This document shows positions 53,010 to 62,090 of a stretch of 64,000 nt of DNA, in pieces; positions within the stretch are counted from its first letter, which is position 1; every line of letters begins with the position of its first letter. Source of the DNA: Microbacterium endophyticum (GTDB taxonomy: Bacteria > Actinomycetota > Actinomycetes > Actinomycetales > Microbacteriaceae); contig NZ_CP049255.1 of assembly GCF_011047135.1 (NCBI RefSeq), positions 682,001 to 746,000 on the forward strand, in the 5' to 3' direction. The notes beneath the pieces were generated by a model. That model did not search any database. It worked only from the letters and a program-made list of their open reading frames with translations, and was not told where the DNA came from. A program made the position numbers and the translations under genes.

Positions 53010-53084
53010 GATCTTCCTTTCGGCGAGCCGTCCGGCGCGACGTGTCTAGCTTCACCCTGCCTCGCGACAACGTCGTGTCGGCGT

Positions 53085-53792
53085 TTACGACGAATTTTCG
53101 CTCAGACCGACCATCCGCAATTTCCCTTCGACAATGCCGAGGTCCTCTGCGCGGAGGGGGCGCCGCGGTGGCCGCTCGCCCAGCGTTGTCGCGTGAGTAA
53201 TCCGGTCGCCTCGAAACGCGCGAATGCCGTCACGGAGGCGGCACCAAGCGATCAGATACCAGTCGTCCCCCTTGCCGACGAATCCCATGGGTTCGACGTC
53301 TCGTAGCGTCGCATTTCCACTGCGATCGTTGTAGGCAATCTGCACGACGTGCCCGGTTCGCAGTGCATCAGCCAGCACGCGCGACCCTTCTTGCGGCCGG
53401 TCATCGCCAAGCAGGTGGATGCGGTTGGCCAAGTCCGCAGCCCCCGTCAGGCTGTGCTCGCCAGTGACGGCGACGACTTTGCGCAGAGCCGACATCGCGG
53501 CATCACGGAACGGGCTGGTATCGAGTGCCCCCAGCGCAATCATCACGGCAAGGGCTTCGTCGACAGTGAACCCGAGGGGCGCCAACGTGTGACCCGGGTC
53601 GAGGCAGTAGCCGCCGGTGCGGCCAGGTTCCGCCCAGATGGGGACTCCGCTCTGTTGCAGCGCCGACAAATCACGCTCGATCGTTCGCGAGCTGACGTCG
53701 AACTTTTCCGCAAGCCACCGAGCACTTCGCGGACGCGGGGCGATAGCCCGAAGTTCTTCCACAAGCGCGTAGAGCCGGTCGGTACGAGTCAC
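53085..53792 (-). CDS. HTH regulator with WYL domain (YafY/DeoR-like)
   Basis: 235 residues. The N-terminal helix-turn-helix (RSARWLAEKFDVSSRTIERDLSALQQSGVPI) precedes a WYL domain with DDWYLIAWCRLRDGIRAFRGDRI. WYL domains bind nucleic acids or small ligands. It has a GTG start and probably controls itself and the VOC gene downstream. Confidence 0.88.
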   Translation of the reverse strand: MTRTDRLYALVEELRAIAPRPRSARWLAEKFDVSSRTIERDLSALQQSGVPIWAEPGRTGGYCLDPGHTLAPLGFTVDEALAVMIALGALDTSPFRDAAMSALRKVVAVTGEHSLTGAADLANRIHLLGDDRPQEGSRVLADALRTGHVVQIAYNDRSGNATLRDVEPMGFVGKGDDWYLIAWCRLRDGIRAFRGDRITHATTLGERPPRRPLRAEDLGIVEGKLRMVGLSENSS

Positions 53793-53986
53793 ACCCCGAC
53801 ACTGGCTATTGGGAGTACTGAATCGGATCGATCATCGAACAGCTTCGGACGCAGTCAGCGAATCGCTCGGCTGTGAATCAACGGCATTTTTTGCGCCAGG
53901 TCCGAAGGGAAGCCCGAGCACGATCCCGACCCGATTCAGCTGCGCACCCCTCCGGGCGCACCTCGCGCCGCCCGTAGACTGGGGGC
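53793..53986. other. Divergent intergenic region, 194 bp
   Basis: It lies between the WYL regulator and DUF2568 genes. Apart from the leaderless -10 box at its right end I see no hairpin, repeat or credible small gene. Confidence 0.5.
53975..53980 (+). promoter_or_regulatory. -10 box of leaderless DUF2568 gene promoter
   Basis: TAGACT, six bases before the GTG at 53987. Confidence 0.55.
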
Positions 53987-54355
53987 GTGTCACAGAGCGT
54001 TGAAACTACCCCAGGAATGAGCGCGCGCCCGAGCGTCATCGATATTCTCGCGTTCATCGTCGAGCTCGCGGCGTTCGCCGTGCTTGCCGTGTGGGGCTTC
54101 TTGGCGTGGCCGTTCGCGTGGAACATTCTGTTTGGCATCGCGACCCCCGCGATCGCAATCTTGGTGTGGGCACTTTTCGTCTCCCCCCGTGCCGTGCTCG
54201 CGGTGCACCCGTTCGTACGTGCGTTCGCTGAGCTTCTCATCTACGCCGCCGCAACCATCGTGCTGTGGAGCCTCGGGCTTGCCTGGGCCGGAATCGCTTT
54301 CGCCGTCATCGCCGTCACCGTCGGAGTCCTCGCGGGACGTCGCCGCTTGGCGTGA
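53987..54355 (+). CDS. DUF2568/YrdB-like small membrane protein
   Basis: 122 residues, four hydrophobic helices after a short polar N-terminus. LAFIVELAAFAVLAVWGFLAW and the final basic GRRRLA fit the YrdB (DUF2568) family, whose role is unknown. GTG start with a -10 box six bases upstream. It overlaps the next gene's GTG by four bases (GTGA). Confidence 0.75.
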   Translation: MSQSVETTPGMSARPSVIDILAFIVELAAFAVLAVWGFLAWPFAWNILFGIATPAIAILVWALFVSPRAVLAVHPFVRAFAELLIYAAATIVLWSLGLAWAGIAFAVIAVTVGVLAGRRRLA

Positions 54356-55731
54356 GCGCGCACATCGACATGACTTCCGTGCTCGATCAGTTGCGCCAAG
54401 CCCTCGGCGAGCGCGTTGACACGACGGATGCTGCGCTCGACGCTGCTCGAGCTGACAAGTCGGGGCATGCCGCATCCGGTCGCCCACTCGCTGTCGTGCA
54501 CGCGGCATCCATTTCTGATGTGCAAGCCACGCTCCGCATCGCTCACGCCTCCGGTACCCCCGTCGTCACGCGCGGCGCGGGCACCGGGCTTGCGGGCGGG
54601 GCAAACGCCGGCACGGGTGAGATCGCACTGTCAGTGCGTGCGATGGACGGCATCCTCGAGGTGCGCAGCGACGACCTGCTCGCCGTCGTCGAACCCGGCA
54701 TCGTCAATGCCGACCTCAACGCTGCCCTTTTCGAACACGGACTGTGGTGGGCGCCTGACCCCGCCAGTCGCGAGATCTCGACGGTCGGCGGCAATATCGC
54801 CACGGGCGCGGGCGGCCTGCTGTGCGCCAAGTACGGAGTCGTTCGCGATGCCGTACTCGCACTCGACGTCGTGCTCGCTGACGGGCGGCTCGTGCACCTC
54901 GGTCACCGGAGCGTAAAAGGTGTCACGGGCTACGACCTCACGGCGCTCATGATCGGTTCCGAAGGCACCCTCGGCGTCGTCGTCGGCGCAACGCTCAAGC
55001 TTCGCCGACTCATCCCTGGCGAAGTCTGCACGCTCAACGCGACCTTCGCCGACGTGCGCGCGGCAGCGGTTGCCGCCGCGGCAGTAACTGCCTCGGGGAT
55101 ACAGCCCGCAATCATGGAGTTGATGGACGCGACGAGTCTCGCGAACGTCCACACTTACCTTGAGCTCCCGGCCCCTCCCCCGGGCGCCGCCCAACTCACC
55201 GTGCAAACCGATGGTCCGAGCGCTCACACCGAGGCTGAGTCGATCTCGGCCGTACTGCAGCATTCCGGCGGCACCGTGCGGGTAGCGGCAACGCCCGAAG
55301 AGGGCGAAGAGCTTCTCCGCATCCGCCGCTCGATGCACCCGGCAACCGAGAAGCTCGGGATGTCACTCGTCGAAGACGTCTCGGTACCGAGGTCGGCTCT
55401 CCCCGACATGTTCGACGAGATCGCCCGCATCGAGAATCAGTACGGGCTCGTTATCCCCACCATCGCGCACGCGGGCGATGGTAATCTCCACCCCAACTTC
55501 ACGTTCCGCGGCGACGAGGTTCCCGATGTCATCTGGGATGCCGCAAGCGATCTGTTTCGCTCGGCACTCCGCCTCGGCGGCACGCTGACGGGCGAGCACG
55601 GCATCGGAGTGCTCAAGCGGCAGTGGCTCGCCGACGAACTCGGCGACGATCAGTGGCACCTGCAGCAGCAGATAAAAGCGGTATTTGACCCCACCGGCAT
55701 CCTGAACCCCGGCAAAGTCTTCGCACGCTGA
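54352..55731 (+). CDS. FAD-linked oxidase, GlcD/D-lactate-dehydrogenase type
   Basis: 459 residues. The FAD domain has VVTRGAGTGLAGGANA and the ISTVGGNIATGAGG region; the cap domain has the metal/substrate histidines in IAHAGDGNLHPNF and GEHGIGVLKRQ and ends GILNPGKVFAR. It oxidises glycolate or D-lactate. I start it at the GTG at 54352, coupled to the stop of the membrane-protein gene; the ATG at 54370 is the other choice. Confidence 0.9.
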   Translation: MSAHIDMTSVLDQLRQALGERVDTTDAALDAARADKSGHAASGRPLAVVHAASISDVQATLRIAHASGTPVVTRGAGTGLAGGANAGTGEIALSVRAMDGILEVRSDDLLAVVEPGIVNADLNAALFEHGLWWAPDPASREISTVGGNIATGAGGLLCAKYGVVRDAVLALDVVLADGRLVHLGHRSVKGVTGYDLTALMIGSEGTLGVVVGATLKLRRLIPGEVCTLNATFADVRAAAVAAAAVTASGIQPAIMELMDATSLANVHTYLELPAPPPGAAQLTVQTDGPSAHTEAESISAVLQHSGGTVRVAATPEEGEELLRIRRSMHPATEKLGMSLVEDVSVPRSALPDMFDEIARIENQYGLVIPTIAHAGDGNLHPNFTFRGDEVPDVIWDAASDLFRSALRLGGTLTGEHGIGVLKRQWLADELGDDQWHLQQQIKAVFDPTGILNPGKVFAR

Positions 55732-55738
55732 ATCCTGG

Positions 55739-56518
55739 CTACAACCCCTGCCACGCAGGCTTGTGGGCCCACGCATAACGGTAGTAGTCGGCAAAACGCA
55801 GAGCGGATGCCGCAGCCTCATCCACGACGACCGTCACATGCGGGTGCAGCTGAATTGCCGAGCCCGGCACCGAAGCGGTGACGGGCCCCTCGACAGCCCC
55901 GGCCACGGCCTCGGCTTTGCCCTCACCGATCGCCAACAGCACAAGGTGGCGCGCAGCAAGGATCGTTCCGAGCCCCTGAGTGATGCAGTGCTCCGGAACG
56001 TCGTCGATGCTGTCGAAGAACCGCGCATTGTCTTCACGGGTCTGTTGCGTCAGGGTTTTCACGCGCGTGCGCGAGGCAAACGATGAACCGGGCTCGTTGA
56101 ACCCGATGTGTCCGTCGGTTCCGATCCCGAGGATCTGCAGGTCGATGCCGCCAGCAGCCGCAATGGCTGCTTCGTAGGCATCGCCCGCTGTCTCAATGCC
56201 GTCTAACGCACCCGACGGCACCCGCACGCGTGCGGGGTCGAACCCGAGCGGCTCGACGACTTCGCGGCGAATGACGTTGCGATAGCTCTCGGGGTGGTCC
56301 GGGTCGATTCCGACGTACTCATCGAGCGCGAACGCTCGTAGTCGCGAAACGTCGAGGTCTCTCACTCGCTCGCGAAGCGCTTCGTACACCGGCAACGGGG
56401 TCGAACCGGTGGCAACTCCCAAGACGGCGTCTGGTCGGCGAGTAATCAGGTGCATGATCTCGTCGGCCACGAGAACACCCGCATGTGCGGCATCGGGAAC
56501 GATAACAACTTCAGCCAT
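55739..56518 (-). CDS. nagB: Glucosamine-6-phosphate deaminase
   Basis: 259 residues. Seen: GVATGSTPLPVYEAL, the catalytic FALDEYVGIDPDHPESYRN and GIGTDGHIGFNEPGSSF. It turns glucosamine-6-phosphate into fructose-6-phosphate and ammonia, the last step of GlcNAc use. The ATG at 56518 lies eight bases inside the ROK kinase gene end, with TGGAG upstream. Last gene of the GlcNAc operon. Confidence 0.96.
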   Translation of the reverse strand: MAEVVIVPDAAHAGVLVADEIMHLITRRPDAVLGVATGSTPLPVYEALRERVRDLDVSRLRAFALDEYVGIDPDHPESYRNVIRREVVEPLGFDPARVRVPSGALDGIETAGDAYEAAIAAAGGIDLQILGIGTDGHIGFNEPGSSFASRTRVKTLTQQTREDNARFFDSIDDVPEHCITQGLGTILAARHLVLLAIGEGKAEAVAGAVEGPVTASVPGSAIQLHPHVTVVVDEAAASALRFADYYRYAWAHKPAWQGL

Positions 56519-57491
56519 GATGATGATTCTCCAGTGGGGTAAGGCCAGCCGTCGAGCCGATGAGAGCTGCGCCGACTGCCGCAACGGCTGATCCCTGCGG
56601 CAGCATGCGCAAGCGCTCGGGTAGGCGCAACGACGTCATGAAAGCGGATGCCCGAGCACTCTGCGCAAGGCTGCGCTCGACATGAGTCATGAGCGTGTCG
56701 CCGAGCCCGGTGAGTCCACCTCCGAGCACGATCGCGTCGGCATCGGTTGTGAGCACGAGCACGCGAATCGCTGCAGACACTCCGCTCACGAGTTCGTCGC
56801 GAAGCGCCATCGCGTGCTCATCTCCGCCGTCTGCCGCATCGAAGACGTCTCGGATTGGCAGCTCCCCGCCCCGCCCCCAGCGCTCGGCGACTGCGCCGCC
56901 ACCGGCGAGCGCTTCGATACATCCGCGCTGACCGCATCGACACAGCGGCCCCTGCGGATCAACCGAGATGTGGCCGATTTCGCCGGCCGTGCCTCTCGCA
57001 CCTCGCCACAGGGTGCCGTCTGACACGATTCCAGCGGCAATCCCAGTGCCGAGGTTCAAATACGCGATAGTGCCGACGCTGCCGTGCAGCGCGTACGCGC
57101 CAATGGCCGCGGCCTTCACATCGTTCTCCACCGCGACCGCCACGCCGCCAAGCCGCGGGGCTACCGCGGTCGCCATGTCGAAGTCCGTCACGCCGAGATT
57201 CACCGCGTGACGCATGCGCGCTGTTCCGGGAACAACTTGCCCCGGCATGCCGACCCCTACAGAGACGAACTCGACATCGTCATCACGAAGTTCCAGACGG
57301 AGCTCTTCGACGGCCGCAAGGATAGTGTCGGCAACGGCGTCGGGGCCCCAACCGGTCCGCAGGCGCCGAAGCGCAACGATCTCACCTCGGGCATCGATTG
57401 CGACAGCATCCGTTTTCGTACCGCCAACGTCGAGTCCCACTTTGAGAGGCCGTCTCCCGGTCGAGGAAACGGCTGATTCCATGTCGCGCAT
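56511..57491 (-). CDS. ROK-family sugar kinase, probably N-acetylglucosamine kinase
   Basis: 326 residues. The ATP loop VGLDVGGTKTDAVAID (about residues 18-33), the sugar-site glutamate in GEIGHISVD and the ROK zinc motif CRCGQRGCIEAL are present. No helix-turn-helix, so it is an enzyme rather than a regulator. Between the transporter and nagB genes it most likely phosphorylates imported GlcNAc. The ATG at 57491 overlaps the permease stop (TGATG). Confidence 0.85.
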   Translation of the reverse strand: MRDMESAVSSTGRRPLKVGLDVGGTKTDAVAIDARGEIVALRRLRTGWGPDAVADTILAAVEELRLELRDDDVEFVSVGVGMPGQVVPGTARMRHAVNLGVTDFDMATAVAPRLGGVAVAVENDVKAAAIGAYALHGSVGTIAYLNLGTGIAAGIVSDGTLWRGARGTAGEIGHISVDPQGPLCRCGQRGCIEALAGGGAVAERWGRGGELPIRDVFDAADGGDEHAMALRDELVSGVSAAIRVLVLTTDADAIVLGGGLTGLGDTLMTHVERSLAQSARASAFMTSLRLPERLRMLPQGSAVAAVGAALIGSTAGLTPLENHHHG

Positions 57492-58333
57492 CAGCCTTTT
57501 ACCGCTCCCGACACGAGTCCGCTCGTCATGCGGCCCTGCACGAACAAGAAGAAGATGATGACCGGGATCGCCATGAGCGTCGATGCCGCCATGACAACAG
57601 ACCAGTCGGTCGCCTTCGTGGCCTGGACAAAACTTCGCAGCCAAATGGGCAGCGTCTGCGACTCAGGCCGCGTCATGATGACGAGCGCGAACACGAACTC
57701 ATTCCAGGCCTGGATGAAGGCGAAGACGCCGGTGGCAACGAGACCGGGAGCAAGAAGTGGAAAAGTTACTCGCCAGAAGGCGCCGGTGCGACTGCATCCG
57801 TCGATCATCGCGGCCTCTTCCAGTTCGGCTGGCACTCCACTCACGAAGCCTCGCAGAGTCCAAATGGTGAACGGCAGCACGAGCGCGATGTAGACGAAGC
57901 TCAGCCCAATGATCGTGTTGAGCAGTTGCCACCCGTCGAGCACCCGGAAGGTTGAGATGATGAGCGACTCTGCCGGGATCATTTGAATGACGAGAATCGC
58001 GATGATGAAGCTCGTGCGGCTGCGAAACCGAAACCGCGAGACGGCGACGGCGGCAAGAAACGCAAAGACGAGTGCGACAGCAACCGTGATGACGGTCACA
58101 CTGAGCGACACGAAGAGCGCTGGACCGAAACCGCCCTCGACGAAGGCGTCGACGTAATTGTTCAGTGTGAACTGGTCTGGCCAGAGGTGTGGTGTGGAGG
58201 TGCGGACCGCAGCGGCCGGCAACAGCGACGTGTTGACCATCCAATAGACGGGAAAGATCGAACAGACGATCACGACCAGGGCAGCGGCGTTGAGCAACAC
58301 TCGACCGGTGCGGCGACGTACGCGAGGGTTCAC
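57491..58333 (-). CDS. CUT1 sugar ABC permease, MalG type
   Basis: 280 residues, six membrane segments, EAA loop EEAAMIDGCSRTGAFWRVTFP. Partner of the MalF-type protein encoded upstream, whose stop overlaps its GTG as GTGA. Part of the GlcNAc/chitobiose operon. As with the galactoside system, no ATPase gene is nearby. Confidence 0.9.
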   Translation of the reverse strand: MNPRVRRRTGRVLLNAAALVVIVCSIFPVYWMVNTSLLPAAAVRTSTPHLWPDQFTLNNYVDAFVEGGFGPALFVSLSVTVITVAVALVFAFLAAVAVSRFRFRSRTSFIIAILVIQMIPAESLIISTFRVLDGWQLLNTIIGLSFVYIALVLPFTIWTLRGFVSGVPAELEEAAMIDGCSRTGAFWRVTFPLLAPGLVATGVFAFIQAWNEFVFALVIMTRPESQTLPIWLRSFVQATKATDWSVVMAASTLMAIPVIIFFLFVQGRMTSGLVSGAVKG

Positions 58334-59289
58334 GAGCGGTCCTCCTTGAGCATCGAGCGAATGTAGTAGGCAGCGATCAGCAGCATGATCACGACGAGAA
58401 TCACCGAGATCGCACCTCCCGCGCCGAGATCACCAGAGGCCATCGAAACGCTGTAGATATAGACGCCGATCGTGTTGGTGTCAGCGCGTACGCCGCCGAT
58501 TGTCTGCAGCGCATAGATCTGCGCGAACACCCGAAGATCCCAAATCACCTGCAGAATCAGCAGCACGATCAAAATCGACCGAATGTAGGGCAGTGTCACG
58601 AGCCGGAATCGCTGTGCGGGTCCGGCACCGTCGAGTGAGGCAGCTTCGAGCACTTCGTCGGGCACCTGGGTGAGGCCGGCATACGCGGTAAAGGCGACAA
58701 ATGGGATCGCGCCCCACGTGATGATGATCGCCGCGACGGCAAAGAAACTCAGCGGGTCGATGAGCCAGCTGTGCCCGGTCCAGTCGGTACCCGTGACCTG
58801 GGTCAGAAAGTAGTTGACGAGCCCGTACTGAGTATCGAAAATCCAGCCCCACACGATCGTGGCGGTAAGGGCGGGCATCGCCCACGCCAGCAGCAGCGAG
58901 ATTGAAAGAGCCGTGCGCATGACCGTGCCGAGGCTTTTCATCATGAGCGCGATCAGTACCCCGAGCACCATGGTGGCTGTGACACACGCGAGACACAGCA
59001 GGATGCTGCGCGCCAGCACCATCCAGAATTCGCTGTCCGTCAGCACCGCGATGTAGTTGTCGATGCCGATGAACTCAGCCGGCGTGCCAAAGATCTGCGC
59101 GCGGCCAAACTCTTGGAACGACATCACGATCATCTGAACGAGCGGCCAGCCGATGAAGACCGCCAGCATGATGATCGCGGGCGCGATCAGAGCAAACGGG
59201 GCCAGCGACCGCCGATGTCGTGGTTTTTGGTGAGACTCCGGGGCAGGCGGCGCGGATGCCACGGGCGGCGCGAGCGTGGTCTTGGCCAT
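58330..59289 (-). CDS. CUT1 sugar ABC permease, MalF type
   Basis: 319 residues with a proline-rich, basic N-terminal tail and six membrane segments; EAA loop LEAASLDGAGPAQRFRLVTLP. The ATG at 59289 has AAAGGAAG upstream. An 81-bp gap with a strong hairpin separates it from the binding-protein gene. Confidence 0.9.
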   Translation of the reverse strand: MAKTTLAPPVASAPPAPESHQKPRHRRSLAPFALIAPAIIMLAVFIGWPLVQMIVMSFQEFGRAQIFGTPAEFIGIDNYIAVLTDSEFWMVLARSILLCLACVTATMVLGVLIALMMKSLGTVMRTALSISLLLAWAMPALTATIVWGWIFDTQYGLVNYFLTQVTGTDWTGHSWLIDPLSFFAVAAIIITWGAIPFVAFTAYAGLTQVPDEVLEAASLDGAGPAQRFRLVTLPYIRSILIVLLILQVIWDLRVFAQIYALQTIGGVRADTNTIGVYIYSVSMASGDLGAGGAISVILVVIMLLIAAYYIRSMLKEDRS

Positions 59290-59329
59290 CGCGCTTCCTT
59301 TCGACGGTGGGTCAATAACGGGGCCAGGT

Positions 59330-59361
59330 GGGGGCACCTCGCGTGTGAACGAGATGCCCCC
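59330..59361 (-). promoter_or_regulatory. Strong hairpin between binding-protein and permease genes
   Basis: GGGGGCA...TGCCCCC with an inner CTCG/CGAG: 11 base pairs, one mismatch, 8-nt loop. No T-run. It is likely a partial terminator or mRNA stabiliser giving more binding protein than permease. Confidence 0.6.
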
Positions 59362-59370
59362 GCCGCTGGA

Positions 59371-60639
59371 TTAGCCGTTCAGAATTGACTCGATCGTCTC
59401 GTCGGCGTCGGCTGCGAGCTGAGCGACGTCACCGCCGTTGGCGATGTTGACGAAGAGGTCTTGCATGACACCCTGCGCTTCGACGTCGGCCCAGTTGGGC
59501 GATGCCGGCGTGAGCTTGGCGTTCGCTGCAGCGTCGGCGATTACCGTAGCGAGCTCGGGCGTCGCTGCGGCGACCTTGTCTCCGAGTGATGTTTTGGCCG
59601 GAACGAGGCCGGCTTCCGCCAGAATCGTCTGGTACTCGTCGCTCAGCATGATCTTCAGCGCGCTCTTGGCAAGATCGGGGTGAGCCGACTTCGCGGCGAT
59701 CCCCACGTTCGATCCACCAGCAAAGACCTGAGCGGCTCCGCCGTCCATTCCGGGCAGAGCGTAGTAACCCGTCGTGTCGACAACCGCGGTGTCGTTCTGG
59801 TCTTCGTCGGCGACGATCGACCAGTACGCCCAGCTGGGTGCCGAAAGCGTTGCTGCTTGCTCAGTTCGGAAGGGAACCCATGATTCGGTTTCGTCTCCGT
59901 CTTTCGCCGCCAGCGAAGCGTTCGTCATGAGATCTTGCACCTGCGAGAGTCCAGCGACCGACTCGTCACTGGACAGCTGCGCATCCCACGTGCCATCAGA
60001 ATTCTCCACGGCGATCTCGCCGCCGTTCTCCCAGACGAACGGAAGCGCGTTGTACCAGTCCTTGCCGGGGAAGTAGACGCCAGAAACTCCAGGCAGTGCG
60101 TCAGCAAGCGTGACACCGTTCGCGACGTAGTCATCGAGCGTCTCGGGTACCGAGACGCCGGCCTCGTCGTACATCGCCGTGTTGTAGAACACAACGCGTG
60201 ATCCCGAGTAGTAGGGCGCCGCGTACAGTGTGTCGTCCCAACTGCCGATCTCGACAAAACCAGGCAGCAGATCTGAACCGCCAAGATCTTCCTCGATGTC
60301 ATAGAGGCTCAGCAGCGCGCCGCTCGATGTGAACGCGGGCGCCTGGGTGTTTCCCATCTCGACGACGTCGGGCGAATCGTTGGACGAAAGGCTCGTCGTG
60401 AGCTTGTCGACAAGACCCGTCCACTGCTGCTCTTCGATGACCAGTGTGGAGCCGGGGTTCTCGTCTTCGAAGGTGGAAACGAGATAGTCACGAGCATCTT
60501 GTGGGGTGTCTGTGCCAACGAGCCAGACACGGATTTCTGCGCCATCAGCGCTGGCGGTGTCGCTGCCAGATCCTGCGCAACCGGCGAGGGTGAGAGCGCT
60601 GGCCCCGAGCAGGGCGACGGCTCCGAGGGACTTCTTCAT
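59371..60639 (-). CDS. Sugar ABC transporter substrate-binding lipoprotein
   Basis: 422 residues. Signal peptide with lipobox LAGC (Cys about residue 21) and a Gly/Ser/Asp linker, then a family-1 solute-binding fold. With the permeases, ROK kinase and nagB downstream, the ligand is probably N-acetylglucosamine or chitobiose; this rests on context, not on binding residues. The 74-bp gap to the upstream ROK regulator gene leaves room for its own promoter. Confidence 0.9.
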   Translation of the reverse strand: MKKSLGAVALLGASALTLAGCAGSGSDTASADGAEIRVWLVGTDTPQDARDYLVSTFEDENPGSTLVIEEQQWTGLVDKLTTSLSSNDSPDVVEMGNTQAPAFTSSGALLSLYDIEEDLGGSDLLPGFVEIGSWDDTLYAAPYYSGSRVVFYNTAMYDEAGVSVPETLDDYVANGVTLADALPGVSGVYFPGKDWYNALPFVWENGGEIAVENSDGTWDAQLSSDESVAGLSQVQDLMTNASLAAKDGDETESWVPFRTEQAATLSAPSWAYWSIVADEDQNDTAVVDTTGYYALPGMDGGAAQVFAGGSNVGIAAKSAHPDLAKSALKIMLSDEYQTILAEAGLVPAKTSLGDKVAAATPELATVIADAAANAKLTPASPNWADVEAQGVMQDLFVNIANGGDVAQLAADADETIESILNG

Positions 60640-60713
60640 GTGTTGTCCTTCTATTTTCTCTGTGGTGAGGGTGGATGCCGCAGACCTCTTGCCGGCGGCG
60701 GCTTGTGGTCCGG

Positions 60714-61904
60714 TTAAGAGACGCCGAGTCTCGATGACAGGACCATGACGGCAGCACCGCGCAGGACGATGTCCTGGCCCTGAGCCGTCATCCGCACACG
60801 CACGCCCTCATGGAACGGAGCGAGCGTTCGGGTGCGGAGGGCCTCGGCGGTAGCCTGCGCAAGCACACCGCCGAGGAGTTCTGGGGGGCCAGAGAGCACA
60901 ATCTCTGACAGATCGAGGGCACCAACCACGGGTGCCAACGCGATGCCAAGACGTTCGCCTGCGTCACGCAGCAGGCTTTCGCGCTCCGACGCGGATGCCG
61001 CGGCAAGCCGCTCTTCAAGGGCCGGCACTGCAAGCCAGGCTTCGAGGCATCCCACCTTGCCGCAGGCACACTGCGGACCGCCGTCGGTGCCGACCGTCAC
61101 GTGCCCGATCTCGCCGGCGGCGAAGCGGCTTCCGCGCATCGGCTGACCTGCAGCCAGCAAGCCGGAACCAACACCTCGACCGACCTTGACGAGGATGACG
61201 TCGTCGCCGGCGCCGCCGAAGGTGTATTCCGCCAGCACAGCAGCGTTCGCGTCGTTCGCGACGATCACGGGGAGATCGAGGGCGCTTTCGAGCACTCCCC
61301 GAAGATCGAATCCCACCCAGCCGAGGTTCGGTGCGCGCAGCACGACGCCTGCGTCGTCAATCACACCGGGGGTTCCGACTCCGACGCCGAGCACCGGCGC
61401 GTGCGCATCGGCAACAAGCTCACGTGCCAGTGCGACCACCGCAGGAATGACGTCTACTGCCTCGGCTGGCTGAGCAACGTCACGGCGGGCAACGATATCG
61501 CCGTCGAGAGTGAGCACGGCACCGATCACACTGTCACTACCCGAGAGGTCGAGTCCGACGATGCGGTGCGCTGCGCGGTCGATATCGACGAGCATCGCGG
61601 GCTTTCCCGGCCCCGCGGCTTCTCGCATGCCAATCTCGGCGACGAATCCGTCGGCGATGAGGTCAGCGACGAGATCGGAGATCGTCACACGGGTGAGGCC
61701 GGTTTCGCGAGCGAGGTCAGCTCGGCTCTGAGCACCACCGTGATACAGCGTTTGCAGCACGAGCGAGCGGTTGTGCCCGCGCGCCTCACCCGGCAGTACT
61801 TTCGTGCCGGAGCGCAAAACCCGGCCGGGGCCGAATGAATGAGTGTGCGATGGGTGCGCGGAATCCAATGTGGAAGAGCCGCGCTGCACTTCCGATGCAG
61901 ACAT
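60714..61904 (-). CDS. ROK-family transcriptional repressor (NagC-like)
   Basis: 396 residues. After a 35-residue polar N-terminus comes a winged helix-turn-helix (GGAQSRADLARETGLTRVTISDLVADLI), then a ROK domain with VGLDLSGSD and the zinc motif CACGKVGCLEAW. Together with the downstream uptake genes this suggests a GlcNAc-responsive repressor of the operon. A ROK-type operator overlaps the region just upstream of its ATG. Confidence 0.88.
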   Translation of the reverse strand: MSASEVQRGSSTLDSAHPSHTHSFGPGRVLRSGTKVLPGEARGHNRSLVLQTLYHGGAQSRADLARETGLTRVTISDLVADLIADGFVAEIGMREAAGPGKPAMLVDIDRAAHRIVGLDLSGSDSVIGAVLTLDGDIVARRDVAQPAEAVDVIPAVVALARELVADAHAPVLGVGVGTPGVIDDAGVVLRAPNLGWVGFDLRGVLESALDLPVIVANDANAAVLAEYTFGGAGDDVILVKVGRGVGSGLLAAGQPMRGSRFAAGEIGHVTVGTDGGPQCACGKVGCLEAWLAVPALEERLAAASASERESLLRDAGERLGIALAPVVGALDLSEIVLSGPPELLGGVLAQATAEALRTRTLAPFHEGVRVRMTAQGQDIVLRGAAVMVLSSRLGVS

Positions 61905-61923
61905 GTTTGTTAGTACAACTTAC
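61905..61923. promoter_or_regulatory. Candidate ROK/XylR-type operator
   Basis: GTTTGTT-AGTAC-AACTTAC, arms matching at five of seven positions, the layout known for XylR/NagC-type sites. It touches the start codon of the ROK regulator gene, so self-repression is likely. A weaker ACAAGT...ACTTGT pair lies further upstream (61937-61979). Confidence 0.4.
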
Positions 61924-62090
61924 GAACCCTCGCTCCACAAGTGTTTTTACCAATTAGTGCAGACCCTTTACAAACTTGTTACATGGCGTGATCAGCACGG
62001 AACGTCATAAAAGCGTGATGGGGAATCGGTTCCTCTGAGGCACATGGTCGCCTACCATAGATCTCACGATCACGCTGAGGGGGTGGTGAC

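Noticed and set aside
53809..54003. Possible 64-residue gene upstream of the DUF2568 gene
   Set aside because: No ribosome-binding site or -10 box, composition unlike the neighbours, and it overlaps the supported start at 53987.
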